In this document: positions 43,859 through 52,881 of the stretch, in pieces
Layout: each line of letters opens with the position of its first letter
How positions within the stretch are numbered: position 1 is the first letter of the stretch
NCBI GenBank assembly: GCA_040771825.1
Contig: JAXGZG010000005.1
Location: 62,001-126,000 of the forward strand
Length of the DNA: 64,000 bases
From: JAXGZG01 sp040771825
GTDB lineage: Bacteria > Bacillota > Sulfobacillia > Fermentithermobacillales > Fermentithermobacillaceae
Direction of reading: 5' to 3'
The notes under the pieces: model-generated
Database searches by the model: none
Seen by the model: the letters and a program-made list of their open reading frames with translations, nothing else
What the model was told of the DNA's origin: nothing
Translations under genes and position numbers: made by a program

Positions 43859-45088
43859 TTAGCGGTGCGGTGATTCCTGCACTCCAAGCAGCCAATCAAG
43901 CAAGTTGACCTTCCGAATGCCTTGGTAATTCGCTTCCCCGAAGACCTCATCAAGCGTCAACAGATACTTGGGATGGTTGTCTGGGATTCTCCTTAGCGGC
44001 GCAAGTTCACGGCGCAGGACACTCTCATCCAGGGTAGTCGCGGCTACCTGGAAGTAGGAGGTCTTATTCGGAGCAACAGCCACTAAATCCACCTCACTGT
44101 CACCCATCTCGCCCACGCACACTTCGCATCCCCGTCGTAGTAGTTCCAGATACACGACGTTTTCCAGTATGTGCCCTATGTCGCTCTCACTGCTTGCCAC
44201 TAAGGCGTTGCGCAGAGCGATATCCACGGCAAAGTACTTGCTCTGCGTGGTGAGGTACTGCTTTCCTTTGATGTTGTAGCGCCGCGCTTCATACAGCAGC
44301 ATGGCATCGGTCAAGCCTCTGATGTACCTATCTACTGTTTTCTGGTCCACGCCCTTGCCCGCGGACTTCATCGTATTAGCGATTTTCGTGGGTGAGACCT
44401 TATTACCTATGTTGTGCAAGAGAAACCTCGTGACATTCTCAAGGCTGGTCACATCGGATATCCTCAATCGGGCCACAACATCCTTGAGCAGTACTGTATT
44501 GTAAATATCCCGGATATACTCCCTCGCTTCACGCTCGCCCAAGTTAAATCTCACTGTGTAGGGGAAGGAGCCAAGCGCCAGATAAGCGTTGAAACGCTGG
44601 CCTTTGGAAAGCTCACGAGTTCGGAGACCGGAACTGAATTCCTGGAAGGATAGCGGGAGCATCCTAAGTTCCACATACCGGCCCGACAACATCGTCGCGA
44701 GCTCACCCGACATGAAATAGGCGTTGGAGCCTGTTATATATAGGTCCACATTAGGTTTGATGAAAAGACTATCCACGGCCTTCTCAAAACCCGTTACGTA
44801 CTGGATCTCGTCCAGGAAAACGTAGGTCATCTTCTCTGGAACGAGCAGAGGCTTCACGTACTCATACAGAAGCCGGTAATCGGTCAGATGCCCAAATTCG
44901 ATATCCTCGAAGTTGATGGCCACGATCTGCCGCTCATCTACGCCGTTTTTGAGGAGGTAATCACGGTAGATGTCGAACATCGTGGACTTCCCGCAACGAC
45001 GGACGCCGGACACAATCTTGATGATGTCCCGCTCTCGCCAACGAATGAGCCAATCAAGATACTGTTTGCGTTCTATAAATTCCACCAT
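43859..45088 (-). CDS. AAA_14/DUF4143 family ATPase
   Basis: A 409-residue protein: an N-terminal AAA domain with Walker A GVRRCGKST and Walker B YVFLDEIQ, sensor-like ITGSNA and the SGRY segment, followed by a C-terminal DUF4143 domain with a PD-(D/E)xK-like core (ENVVYLELLRRG, DSEVDLVAV). Such proteins are widespread, mobile and often hop between genomes; the cellular role is unknown. AAGGGGGTG precedes the ATG. It is a likely independent insertion downstream of the liv operon. Confidence 0.9.
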   Translation of the reverse strand: MVEFIERKQYLDWLIRWRERDIIKIVSGVRRCGKSTMFDIYRDYLLKNGVDERQIVAINFEDIEFGHLTDYRLLYEYVKPLLVPEKMTYVFLDEIQYVTGFEKAVDSLFIKPNVDLYITGSNAYFMSGELATMLSGRYVELRMLPLSFQEFSSGLRTRELSKGQRFNAYLALGSFPYTVRFNLGEREAREYIRDIYNTVLLKDVVARLRISDVTSLENVTRFLLHNIGNKVSPTKIANTMKSAGKGVDQKTVDRYIRGLTDAMLLYEARRYNIKGKQYLTTQSKYFAVDIALRNALVASSESDIGHILENVVYLELLRRGCEVCVGEMGDSEVDLVAVAPNKTSYFQVAATTLDESVLRRELAPLRRIPDNHPKYLLTLDEVFGEANYQGIRKVNLLDWLLGVQESPHR

Positions 45089-45471
45089 GAATCACCCCCT
45101 TCAATTATGTGGAGTATATTCCTGAAATATGCCCGAGTCAACAGATTTACGGATTGCATTCCGTGCCCTCCGTAACCTGGGATGCTATAGACCAGTTCTC
45201 ATAATCTTCTTTCGCTTGCTCGCTCTCGCCAAGCCGTCAGGCAGAGGGTTGCTCAAGACTACGCTCAGATCCGGATCAGCCAGGTCATCGGCTGGTTCGA
45301 CAGGTTCTCCGTCTAGCAGCCCCTCGCCCGTCTCTGCCTGGGATCCGAACAAGGAAGCGAGTGAAACGCCATGTACAAGGGTCAAGGAGAACCCAGCCTT
45401 CTTTCGACAGATAAGGCGAACTGAGCGTGATATGTATCTATCACTATGGACTTTGGGGAGGCGAGTGAATC
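45089..45471. other. Divergent intergenic region
   Basis: 383 bp between the AAA ATPase and phospholipase-like genes. A minus-strand frame at 45185-45385 (66 codons, acidic, with PVEPADDLADPDL and NPLPDGLARASK) has protein-like composition and may be the tail of a lost gene, but it has no ribosome site and I do not recognise it. Confidence 0.3.
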
Positions 45472-46356
45472 TTGAGGAGACGGCTTTCTTGGCTTATTGT
45501 GTTCGTCCTGTTGTTCATGACCCCAACGGTAGCCCTGGCAGGTGCAAATGATACCCGTTCGAGAAGTCTGAAGAAGAACGATGCAATCGTGAAGCAAATT
45601 GCGGCTGGTAGTGATTATCTGGTTGGCGGGGGAGTACCCTTCGACGGCTCTACAGAATCCCAGGGTGAGCTTTCCATTCAGTGGGCAAGCGGGGGAGTAA
45701 ATCACTCTCATCAGTATTTGACATCACGAGCCTTAACAATACTGAAAAACGACAAGGGTGACACGACCGCCAATCTGCTTATCAAGTACGCCAGCATCCT
45801 ATTGTCTAATTCTGACTGGCCCGACAGTTATGAAAAGGACTTTGGCCTCTATCTCGGCCACTTCTATAATCCAGACACAGGAAGAACTATACTTGGTCTA
45901 TCCAAACCCACCGCCATGAGCCGGTTTTTGGATCATACACAGAAAGCAGCAACATACTACGCTAAGAACAAGAACGTCTCTATGCAGGAACTTGGTCGTG
46001 CTCTGCATTACCTGGCAGACATAAATACTCCGCACCATGCTGCCCTGTTAACAGCACTGAATTCTAACCACACGGCTTTCGAACAATTTGTTGACTCAAC
46101 TCGCCTCGACTATTGTGTAGACACAACAAGCAAGTATAGTGGCCTGACTAGCGCAGATGCCGCAACCGATCTCAAGGGGTATTCTAGGGAAATCGTCAAC
46201 TTGTCCGCAAGGTATGCCCTAAAATATAGAACTCAGGCAGCCTCAGGATCCGTTGAGGATATGCAGACTGCCGCCAAGGCCACTATGGAGTATTCCCAGG
46301 AGATCATGGCTGCGTTTCTTTTCAATTTCCTAAGAGCCGTCAAGGCTGTCAAATGA
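45472..46356 (+). CDS. Secreted zinc-dependent phospholipase C-like protein
   Basis: A 294-residue exported protein: signal peptide residues 1-23 (ending ALA), then an all-alpha core with a zinc-site pattern like bacterial PLC/alpha-toxin and S1/P1 nucleases: W near residue 63, NHSHQYLTSRAL, SDWPDSYEKDFGLYLGHFYNP (split), a DH pair, LGRALHYLADINTPHH, and NHTAFEQFVD. The TTG start has GGGGAGG about ten bases upstream. No C2-like membrane-binding domain follows, so it is the short form. Phospholipase activity is inferred. A terminator hairpin follows at 46396. Confidence 0.85.
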   Translation: MRRRLSWLIVFVLLFMTPTVALAGANDTRSRSLKKNDAIVKQIAAGSDYLVGGGVPFDGSTESQGELSIQWASGGVNHSHQYLTSRALTILKNDKGDTTANLLIKYASILLSNSDWPDSYEKDFGLYLGHFYNPDTGRTILGLSKPTAMSRFLDHTQKAATYYAKNKNVSMQELGRALHYLADINTPHHAALLTALNSNHTAFEQFVDSTRLDYCVDTTSKYSGLTSADAATDLKGYSREIVNLSARYALKYRTQAASGSVEDMQTAAKATMEYSQEIMAAFLFNFLRAVKAVK

Positions 46357-46395
46357 GAGTGCGTATTCGGCTTCGAACCGTGGAGCGTGCAGATT

Positions 46396-46430
46396 CCGGG
46401 GGAGACTCCTTGGGGGCTCCCCCCGGTTCT
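46396..46430 (+). terminator. Rho-independent terminator after the phospholipase-like gene
   Basis: A 9-bp GC-rich stem (46396-46404 with 46417-46426, one bulged C) and a 12-nt loop followed by TTCTT. It is 40 bp after the stop. Confidence 0.65.
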
Positions 46431-46656
46431 TCGGTACCCCACTGCTGGCTAGGCTGTCGTTGAAACAGTACCACCGAGGAAGGGAAACTAACCGGCGCCG
46501 AGAAATTCCCAAATAGGATTCCGGCAGGGCATCGGGTCCCCTTACGGACGTCGAGGAGTTCTTGCGTCAGATGCAGCGATTGGCGGGTGGATCACTCTGA
46601 TGGTACAGCGCCTCCAAGCGGCAGCCCAACTAGATAGCATGAGGGGACGGTTTCAG
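46431..46656. other. Non-coding stretch
   Basis: No gene supportable. The in-frame codons from 46600 belong to the MBL frame but precede its likely start. Confidence 0.3.
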
Positions 46657-47370
46657 ATGAAGATCTCGTACGTCGGCCATAGCGGATTTCTGGTGGAGTG
46701 GGAAGCCTGCTACTGGCTTTTTGATTATCACACCGGAGATATACCGCAGATGGATGAGGAGAAAAAGGTCTTCGTGTTTGTGAGCCACAAACACGGGGAT
46801 CACCTAAACCCAAGAGTTTTCGATCTGCGTCATGAATACCCCAATATCGAATACGTGCTGTCCTCGGATATCGAGGTGCCGCAGGGAGACTGGGTTTCCA
46901 AGCAAGTTACACGTGTGGAGCCCGAAAAGCGATATGAGCTATGCGACGGCGATAGCCAGATGGTTCTTCTAGCGACGCTCAGATCAACGGACTTGGGCGT
47001 CGCGTTTCTTCTGAGCTACCTCGGGAAAACCGTGTATCATGCGGGCGATTTGAATCTCTGGATGTGGAAAGAGGAAACAAAACAGTACAACGAAGACATG
47101 GCGGCCGCGTTTAGGGAACAGATGAATCACCTGAAGGGTATTGCCATCGACGTAGCGTTTGTCCCCCTTGACCCCAGGCAAGAGGAGTATTACTACTTAG
47201 GTCTGGAGGCTCTCTTGAACACAGCAAAGGTCAAGCGCGTGTTCCCCATGCATTTTGGCAGTGAGTTCTCGGTGATCGAGCGATACAAGATGAAAAGGGC
47301 AGCGAACCCTAGTGGAACGATTATCATGGATATCAGGCAAGCTGGGAAAGAGTGGGAGATCGATCTTTAG
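46657..47370 (+). CDS. MBL-fold metallo-hydrolase
   Basis: A 237-residue metallo-beta-lactamase fold protein of the UlaG-like branch. SHKHGDH is the main metal site (about residues 44-50), followed by YHAGDLN and MHFG. A Trp/Glu-rich loop WMWKEE follows the Asp. The ATG at 46657 has AGGGG ten bases upstream; two earlier ATGs are less likely. It precedes a VOC protein by 20 bp and overlaps its longer frame, so the two form an operon. Substrate unknown. Confidence 0.83.
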   Translation: MKISYVGHSGFLVEWEACYWLFDYHTGDIPQMDEEKKVFVFVSHKHGDHLNPRVFDLRHEYPNIEYVLSSDIEVPQGDWVSKQVTRVEPEKRYELCDGDSQMVLLATLRSTDLGVAFLLSYLGKTVYHAGDLNLWMWKEETKQYNEDMAAAFREQMNHLKGIAIDVAFVPLDPRQEEYYYLGLEALLNTAKVKRVFPMHFGSEFSVIERYKMKRAANPSGTIIMDIRQAGKEWEIDL

Positions 47371-47390
47371 CGAAGAAAGGACGGATCTTC

Positions 47391-47762
47391 ATGAAGTTCA
47401 AAATGGTTCACGAGAACTATAACGTCTTCGACCTTGAGAGATCGCTGCGGTTCTACGAACAAGCGTTAGGCCTCACCGAAAAGAAGAGGATAACTGCCAA
47501 AGATGGCTCTTTTGTCATCGTATACGTCGGAAACGATACGACGGATTTCCTGTTGGAACTGACTTGGCTTAGGGACCGGGATAGGCCGTATGAACTTGGG
47601 GACAACGAGTTCCATCTAGCGTTCAGAACGAGCCTTTTCCAAGAGGCGCACGCGCTCCACAAGGAAATGGGATGCATTTGTTATGAAAACCAGCAGATGG
47701 GCATCTATTTCATAGAAGATCCCGATGGATATTGGTTGGAGATCGTACCTGAAAGGCGGTAA
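47391..47762 (+). CDS. Glyoxalase I-like (VOC superfamily) protein
   Basis: A 123-residue single VOC module pair: HENYNVFDLERSLRFYEQALG with the first metal His, FLLELTW with Glu, FHLAFRT with the second His and DPDGYWLEIVPE with the last Glu. This full H/E/H/E set is that of lactoylglutathione lyase (GloA); in thiol-poor Firmicutes the cofactor thiol may differ. AAAGGA precedes the ATG. Second gene after an MBL hydrolase, a pairing that could handle methylglyoxal adducts; that link is inference. Confidence 0.87.
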   Translation: MKFKMVHENYNVFDLERSLRFYEQALGLTEKKRITAKDGSFVIVYVGNDTTDFLLELTWLRDRDRPYELGDNEFHLAFRTSLFQEAHALHKEMGCICYENQQMGIYFIEDPDGYWLEIVPERR

Positions 47763-47912
47763 ATCGGGTGGGGCTGGCCCGGGCGGCGCTCATCCTGAAG
47801 CTCAATGAGGTCAAACTTGGCGTGGGCACCAAACGTTTCAGGCATTCCGCGGCATTGTACCACCACCTGCCGGCCCGTATGCCTGATCCCCAAATCCGAC
47901 TCTTCGACTCTT

Positions 47913-48622
47913 CTACTTCGCCCTGTTTCGGACTGCCCCGCGCACTCTTACTGGAAGAACCTCCACGATGCTTTCCTGTTCAGTCAACTTGGTCAGGGGA
48001 GATTCGATGTCTGTAGAACCATTGACGAGAAGGTGGATACCAACCAGTTGCTCACCCACTTCACGACGAATGTCCACAGAATCTATGTTGAACCCGCTTG
48101 GGCGATGGTGCTGCTCACCTGCGCGAGGACGCCTCTCTTGTCGTGACAGATGAGATCCAGCTGAGTGGCATCACTCTTGGAACGGAGGAGATGGTGTTCG
48201 ACCAAGTCAAGCCCGTACATGGTCGCCAGTCCCGCAACTGTAGCCAATATCGACAGCCAGATCATCCCCGCCCCGGCCGCCAATCCTATCCCAGAAGACA
48301 ACCATAGGCCGGCTGCGGTGGTAAGCCCTCGGACACTACCTCCCTTAACAAAGATGAGGCCTCCTCCAAGAAAACCTATGCCGCTGACAACCTGGGCGGC
48401 GACTCGCGCCGGGTCGGAAGAAGCACCCGGGCCGACTACAAACCTGAATCCATACTGGCTCACCACCATGATGAGAGCGGAACCAAGCCCCACCATCGTA
48501 TAGGTCCGCAGTCCGGCGTCTTTGTTACGAACCTCCCGTTCCAGCCCTAGCAGAGCAGCTAGAAAGCCGGATAGGAGAACACGACCTGCCAGTTCCAGCG
48601 TAAGTCTAGCTTCCTGTGTCAC
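47913..48622 (-). pseudogene. mgtC: MgtC/SapB family membrane protein with ACT domain, frameshifted
   Basis: A GTG at 48622 with GGAGAGGG seven bases upstream begins a protein with MgtC transmembrane blocks: FLAALLGLEREVRNKDAGLRTYTMVGLG (split), GIGFLGGGLIF and GLTTAAGLWLSSGIGLAAG. The C-terminal ACT domain starts (LDLICHDKRGVLAQVSSTIAQAG) but stops at 48083. One extra base near 48094 restores FNIDSVDIRREVGEQL and IEVLPVRV-type sequence to a stop at 47913. MgtC proteins help survival in low magnesium. The open frame runs on upstream to 49114, but that part is a different, broken gene. Confidence 0.75.
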
Positions 48623-48649
48623 AGAAACACCCTCTCCATAATAATACTC

Positions 48650-48850
48650 AAGACCCGCCGTTGACATCGCACGAGTATTCTTGCCTATCTCCAAGATCAG
48701 TTCCACCAGCCGCCCTACTTCCTCCCGAGTAGTGCGCGGAGCGAGACCCGCTCTAAGCCACGAACCGGATTCGCTGATGCCTAGGACCAAAGCCAGAGTT
48801 GTCGCGTAAGACATAGAGGTGCTTTCGGTAGGCGAACCCTTCTTCACGAT
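48650..48850 (-). pseudogene. Class V aminotransferase (cysteine desulfurase-like) C-terminal remnant
   Basis: In the same frame as MgtC but upstream of its start, residues read YATTLALVLGISESG, WLRAGLAPRTTREEVGRLVE and LILEIGKN. This resembles the C-terminal helix and strand of NifS/SufS-type enzymes (LRFSLxxxTTxEEVD). The PLP-binding part is absent because the next gene on the plus strand occupies that position. Identification rests on this pattern alone. Confidence 0.4.
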
Positions 48851-49027
48851 GGACCATACGACTCTGCCCTCCACGCTGGACGGCTCAAGCATGTAGGGTG
48901 CCAGCCGGGAGGGTGACAGGCTCGAAGCCGGTTCGTCTGAACACTGAGCCGTTACTTTGCGACAATTGTATCGTAGAGCAACACGGCAAGACATGGACCC
49001 GATATCCTCGACTTTGGAGGGAACTTT

Positions 49028-49933
49028 GTGAGCGCTAAACGACGGAACTATACAGATCGGTCCGGCTTCACCGAAGACTTCTTCAAGGTGCGCGACTTCC
49101 TGAAGAGGATCCACCAGACTGGGTACAAAGACGAAAACTGGCTCTGGTCACGGTGGGAGTACATGTTTTCCCACCCGCAATTGGACGAGACCCATCTTTC
49201 CAGAATCGGTATTTGGGAATATGGAGACAAGATCGTCGCCCTCGCTAACTACGAGGACCGCCTCGGACACGCCTGGTTCTCCTTTGACAGAGCCTACGCG
49301 CACCTCAAACCCGAGTTGCTCGAGTACGCCGAACAGCACCTCTCTCGTGAGAACGGAGACGGGACCAAGAACATCCGCGTTCTCATAAACGACCACGATC
49401 CCGAATTCCAAAGCATCGCGAAGGAGCATGGATTCGTCCAGACAGAGCGCGGCGAGCCAACCTCTGAGTACGTGCCGCCCGACACGTTCCCAGATACAAC
49501 GCCGCCGAAGGGCTTTTCTATTGTCAGCCTGGCCGAGGAAAACGACCTAAAGAAGATCGACCGAGCGCTCTGGAGAGGGTTCGACCATCCCGGCGAACCT
49601 CCGGCGGATGGCATTGAAGATCGAAAGAAGATGCAGTCCGGCCCAGACTTTCGTAAGGACCTGACGATGGCCGTAAAAGCTCCCAACGGAAACTTCGTCT
49701 CTTTCTCTGGAATGTGGTATGTTCGAGACACGGACTATGCGCTGGTGGAGCCCGTAGCTACCGACCCCGATTACCGCGGGCTCGGCTTGGGCCGTTGCGC
49801 AGTTCTGGAAGGCATTCGACGCTGTGTGAACGAAGGATCCAAGGTAGCCTATGTGGGTTCATCACAACAGTTCTATCTCAGCATAGGATTCAGACTGCTA
49901 TTCTACTCGCACTGGTGGGAGAAGGGGGTGTAG
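49028..49933 (+). CDS. GNAT family N-acetyltransferase, two-lobed
   Basis: A 301-residue protein of two GNAT-like halves. The second half has the acetyl-CoA loop VATDPDYRGLGLGRCAV (about residues 243-259, R/QxxGxG/A type) and GFRLLFYSHWW at the C-terminus. The first half has a weaker, probably inactive fold. The GTG follows GGAGGG about seven bases upstream. A second acetyltransferase gene follows after 84 bp. Substrate unknown. Confidence 0.85.
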   Translation: MSAKRRNYTDRSGFTEDFFKVRDFLKRIHQTGYKDENWLWSRWEYMFSHPQLDETHLSRIGIWEYGDKIVALANYEDRLGHAWFSFDRAYAHLKPELLEYAEQHLSRENGDGTKNIRVLINDHDPEFQSIAKEHGFVQTERGEPTSEYVPPDTFPDTTPPKGFSIVSLAEENDLKKIDRALWRGFDHPGEPPADGIEDRKKMQSGPDFRKDLTMAVKAPNGNFVSFSGMWYVRDTDYALVEPVATDPDYRGLGLGRCAVLEGIRRCVNEGSKVAYVGSSQQFYLSIGFRLLFYSHWWEKGV

Positions 49934-50017
49934 TGCGAGTAGGCATCGAGCGGGGCGCAGGCTTAACGCGCCGGTCCAATGATGCGTATTCCGAGACGTC
50001 AAAGGAGGTCATCGCAG

Positions 50018-50851
50018 ATGTTGTCCAAATCGGCTAACAATTACCCAAGTGATAAGGGGCAGCCATGTGCCGTTCTTCGTATGGAAAGACCAGAGGACTA
50101 TCGCCTGGTCGAGGAACTCACTCGTGAGGCTTTCTGGGGCACCAATCATCCTAGTTGCGATGAGCATCTCCTGGTACATAAGCTCCGCAAGGTCCCTGCG
50201 TTCATACCAGAACTCGATTACGTCGCCGAGGTTGACGGGAAGATCGTCGGCAACATCATGTACTCCAAAGCAAAGGTTGTCGACGAAACGGGCAAAGAGC
50301 ACGAGGTGGTTACCTTTGGCCCTATAAGCGTCCTGCCGCAGTATCAGAGCAAAGGCATAGGCAAAGCGCTCCTGAAGCATACCATCGCCGAAGCGAGGCG
50401 CCTCGGATATCGCGCAATCGTGTTCTTCGGCCATCCTGACTACTATCCGAGAGTTGGGTTTAGGAGAGCCGAGGAGTTCAACATCACCACGGCAAGCGGC
50501 AAGAACTTCGACGCGTTCATGGCAATGCCGCTCTATGACGGCGCGTTCGACGGCATAACGGGCCGATTCTACGAAGACCCCGTGTTCGAGGTCAATGCCA
50601 AAGAAACTCAGGAGTTCGACAAAGGTTTCCCTCACAAGGAAATGCGCATCCTGGAACCCATAGATGTCTTGCTGGAGAAACTGGATGCCCCGGCTCAAGC
50701 CGGGATTCGAGGGCACGGAGTGAAGGAGTTGGCCACGCTAAACCGCTACAGCGGGCGCGAGATCGCCTCGTGGCCGGGGATCGATGAAACGGCCAAGGCC
50801 GTCATAAACGCTACGCTCTTAGAGCATGGATACCATAGGAAGGTATTCTGA
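50018..50851 (+). CDS. GNAT family N-acetyltransferase
   Basis: A 277-residue enzyme with a strong N-terminal GNAT domain: FGPISVLPQYQSKGIGKALL is the acetyl-CoA-binding motif and RAIVFFGHPDYYPRVGFRRAEE (split: GHPDYYPRVGF) the characteristic C-terminal motif B. The C-terminal ~100 residues form an extra domain ending NRYSGREIASWPG. The ATG at 50018 has AAAGGAGG nine bases upstream, so the 13 upstream codons are not needed. Likely acetylates a small amine; target unknown. Confidence 0.88.
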   Translation: MLSKSANNYPSDKGQPCAVLRMERPEDYRLVEELTREAFWGTNHPSCDEHLLVHKLRKVPAFIPELDYVAEVDGKIVGNIMYSKAKVVDETGKEHEVVTFGPISVLPQYQSKGIGKALLKHTIAEARRLGYRAIVFFGHPDYYPRVGFRRAEEFNITTASGKNFDAFMAMPLYDGAFDGITGRFYEDPVFEVNAKETQEFDKGFPHKEMRILEPIDVLLEKLDAPAQAGIRGHGVKELATLNRYSGREIASWPGIDETAKAVINATLLEHGYHRKVF

Positions 50852-50921
50852 GACAAACTCTATCAAGAACCTGTTCATCTCTTTCTCCGATGCCAAAGAA
50901 AGGGCGCGAACGCTCCGTGGG

Positions 50922-51629
50922 CTATATCGCGTTCCAGAAAAACATGAACACGAATACGGTTCCCCACGCGTTCCCGGTATGCTCCTTGGCTACAAGCATC
51001 CCGTAGATAATCGCGAAAACGGTAACCGCCTCCATCAACGCGTCAGGAGTGACACCCACTAATCCGTGAATGACCAAGCAGAAGACGCCACAGACAATTG
51101 CTCCCCAGTTCAGCCATACACCTTTTGGAGGGTGCAGTTTGTTGATCTTGTCACTGACAAAAGCATAGTTGAACCCCTCAAAGAACCCCCAGGCGGTAGC
51201 TACAACGGCCATCCCTATCACGTTGACAGGAAATCCGCTCGCCAAGATCTCATTAGTGAAGTGGACCTGCCGAAAGGGCGTGTAGCTGGTTAGAGTACCC
51301 GTACCGGCCCGATACGCGAGGTGCGGAAAAGTGGCAAGAGCAGACAGCATGACAGCTTTTGGCAAGTTCGCCGACTTCAGACCATGCCCAATGAAACTCT
51401 CCTTGCGGAGCAAGGATACGATGGTGATGCCGAGTCCCGCTGTCCCGAACTGAAAAACCGCCACTGAAAGAAGACGCGTCAGGATATGCGCCTCTGGGTT
51501 TTCCGTGAGGGACGTAATCTGAGAGTTGAACGCCATAAACAACGCCAATGGGACGATGGAGCAGATCGCGATTAGGGTCAGATCTACCTCGGTTCGCCTA
51601 CGCTCTGTCTTGAGATTGGTACCAATCAC
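50922..51629 (-). CDS. CPBP-like integral membrane protein
   Basis: A 235-residue protein with about six hydrophobic segments. GFFEGFNYAFVSDKI resembles the EExxxR/FEE core of CPBP-type glutamic intramembrane proteases but the paired Glu is reduced to one, so activity is doubtful. The GTG start has GGAGGAG seven bases upstream. It converges on the second acetyltransferase gene. Possibly involved in bacteriocin immunity or prenyl-protein-like processing, as in the family; here unknown. Confidence 0.65.
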   Translation of the reverse strand: MIGTNLKTERRRTEVDLTLIAICSIVPLALFMAFNSQITSLTENPEAHILTRLLSVAVFQFGTAGLGITIVSLLRKESFIGHGLKSANLPKAVMLSALATFPHLAYRAGTGTLTSYTPFRQVHFTNEILASGFPVNVIGMAVVATAWGFFEGFNYAFVSDKINKLHPPKGVWLNWGAIVCGVFCLVIHGLVGVTPDALMEAVTVFAIIYGMLVAKEHTGNAWGTVFVFMFFWNAI

Positions 51630-51856
51630 TGGGCGTCTCCTCCTCGGGCGGCATCCTTGCTAACTTCTTTTACATCCATAAGCCGAGAACGGTCAAGTGC
51701 AAGTCGGATCAACGATGCGCATCGTCGAGGTGTGCGCCAACCCATCCAAAGGCGGATCGGCTGCAGGATATTAGGCGTAGCGCGTTTAACATGGTGTCGT
51801 TGCTATACACCTTGGCGCGAACGGTGCGGGCGCGAGAACAGAAAGGAGACTCCGAC

Positions 51857-52324
51857 ATGAAAGGTGACGTATTCGCCGGACTTGGCGGTCTGATGAAGGG
51901 ACTCACCGGCTTGATGCCGCAGGACGACCCGGAAGTGAAGAAAATGCAGGCTCAATCAGATCTCAATGACCTACGCAAACGGGAAACCGAGATCTACGCT
52001 GAGATCGGCAAGCAAGCATTATCGCGGAGCAGTGGCCAGTTCCCAGAATTGGAGAGCAAACTTAGATCGGTCCATGCCAGTCTAGCAGAAGCACAATCCA
52101 AGCTGGAGCAGGTCCAGGCAGAAGAAGCAAGGAAGAAACAGGAAGAGCAACGAGCGAAGGAACAGCGCACTTGCGCACAATGCGGCTATCTTAACCAGGA
52201 GGGTGTGAAGTTCTGTCAGGAGTGCGGAGCAAAGATAGGAGCGTCCAAGTGCCGAAGCTGTGGCGCGACATTGTCCCCCGGCGTGCGCTTTTGCGGCGAA
52301 TGTGGCGCAAAACAGGAAGCATAG
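51857..52324 (+). CDS. Double zinc-ribbon protein with coiled coil
   Basis: A 155-residue cytoplasmic protein: a Gly-rich N-terminus (GLGGLMKGLTGLMP), a long charged coiled coil (residues ~30-105, rich in Glu, Lys and Gln) and two C-terminal zinc ribbons with CAQCGYL, CQECGAKI, CRSCGATL and CGECGAKQ. AAAGGAG lies eight bases before the ATG. Resembles stress-linked zinc-ribbon proteins of Firmicutes; partner unknown. No operon neighbour. Confidence 0.8.
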   Translation: MKGDVFAGLGGLMKGLTGLMPQDDPEVKKMQAQSDLNDLRKRETEIYAEIGKQALSRSSGQFPELESKLRSVHASLAEAQSKLEQVQAEEARKKQEEQRAKEQRTCAQCGYLNQEGVKFCQECGAKIGASKCRSCGATLSPGVRFCGECGAKQEA

Positions 52325-52881
52325 TAGATACCGGAAGCCATCCCACTGTGGCGGAAGGCGCTATGACTGCCGAGCTGTTACCATACAGTGTCGCTCTGCT
52401 AAGAGGCGCAGAAGCTTAGGCACCGCCCGTAGGCATCCGGAGGCTCTAGAGGAGTCTTCTACCGTTACCGATCAGCCTGGTCCAGGGCCCCACCAACAAA
52501 CTCGATCGACAGCGTCCCGGCAAGTAAGCGGGCGAAAGGAGTCTGAAGAATGACTTCACACATCAACAACATTTCTATGAGGCATGCTATGGCTAACCTA
52601 TGAAGGCTGCCTGAGTTCGCTTACTTACCACTCGGCGCGCAGTAATCCAAATAGCTACGCCGTGGCCACCGTCGACACGTTGTTTCACCAACCATGCGGG
52701 ACGCATTGAGTGGTCTTGGAGGGTTTACAACTGCCTCTGCGTCGCCGTCCGTTCTGGACAGCGTGATCCCCGAGCTGACCTCTAGCAGATCTCGTTTCCC
52801 GATGAAGTTGCCTACGGCCATCTCGCACTCGGTCTGCGGCTAGCTCGCGCGTAGGCAAGGTCATGACTGCGACTCCACACC
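52325..52881. other. 557-bp stretch without a convincing gene
   Basis: AAAGGAG at 52537 precedes an ATG at 52551 that opens only 17 codons (stop at 52602); it may be a leader or the start of a lost gene. Other frames are Arg/Ser-rich and overlap. Nothing else is supportable. Confidence 0.35.

Noticed and set aside
48664..49114. Longer N-terminus for the MgtC protein to 49114
   Set aside because: The extra part does not match MgtC, contains an aminotransferase-like piece, and a GTG with ribosome site exists at 48622.
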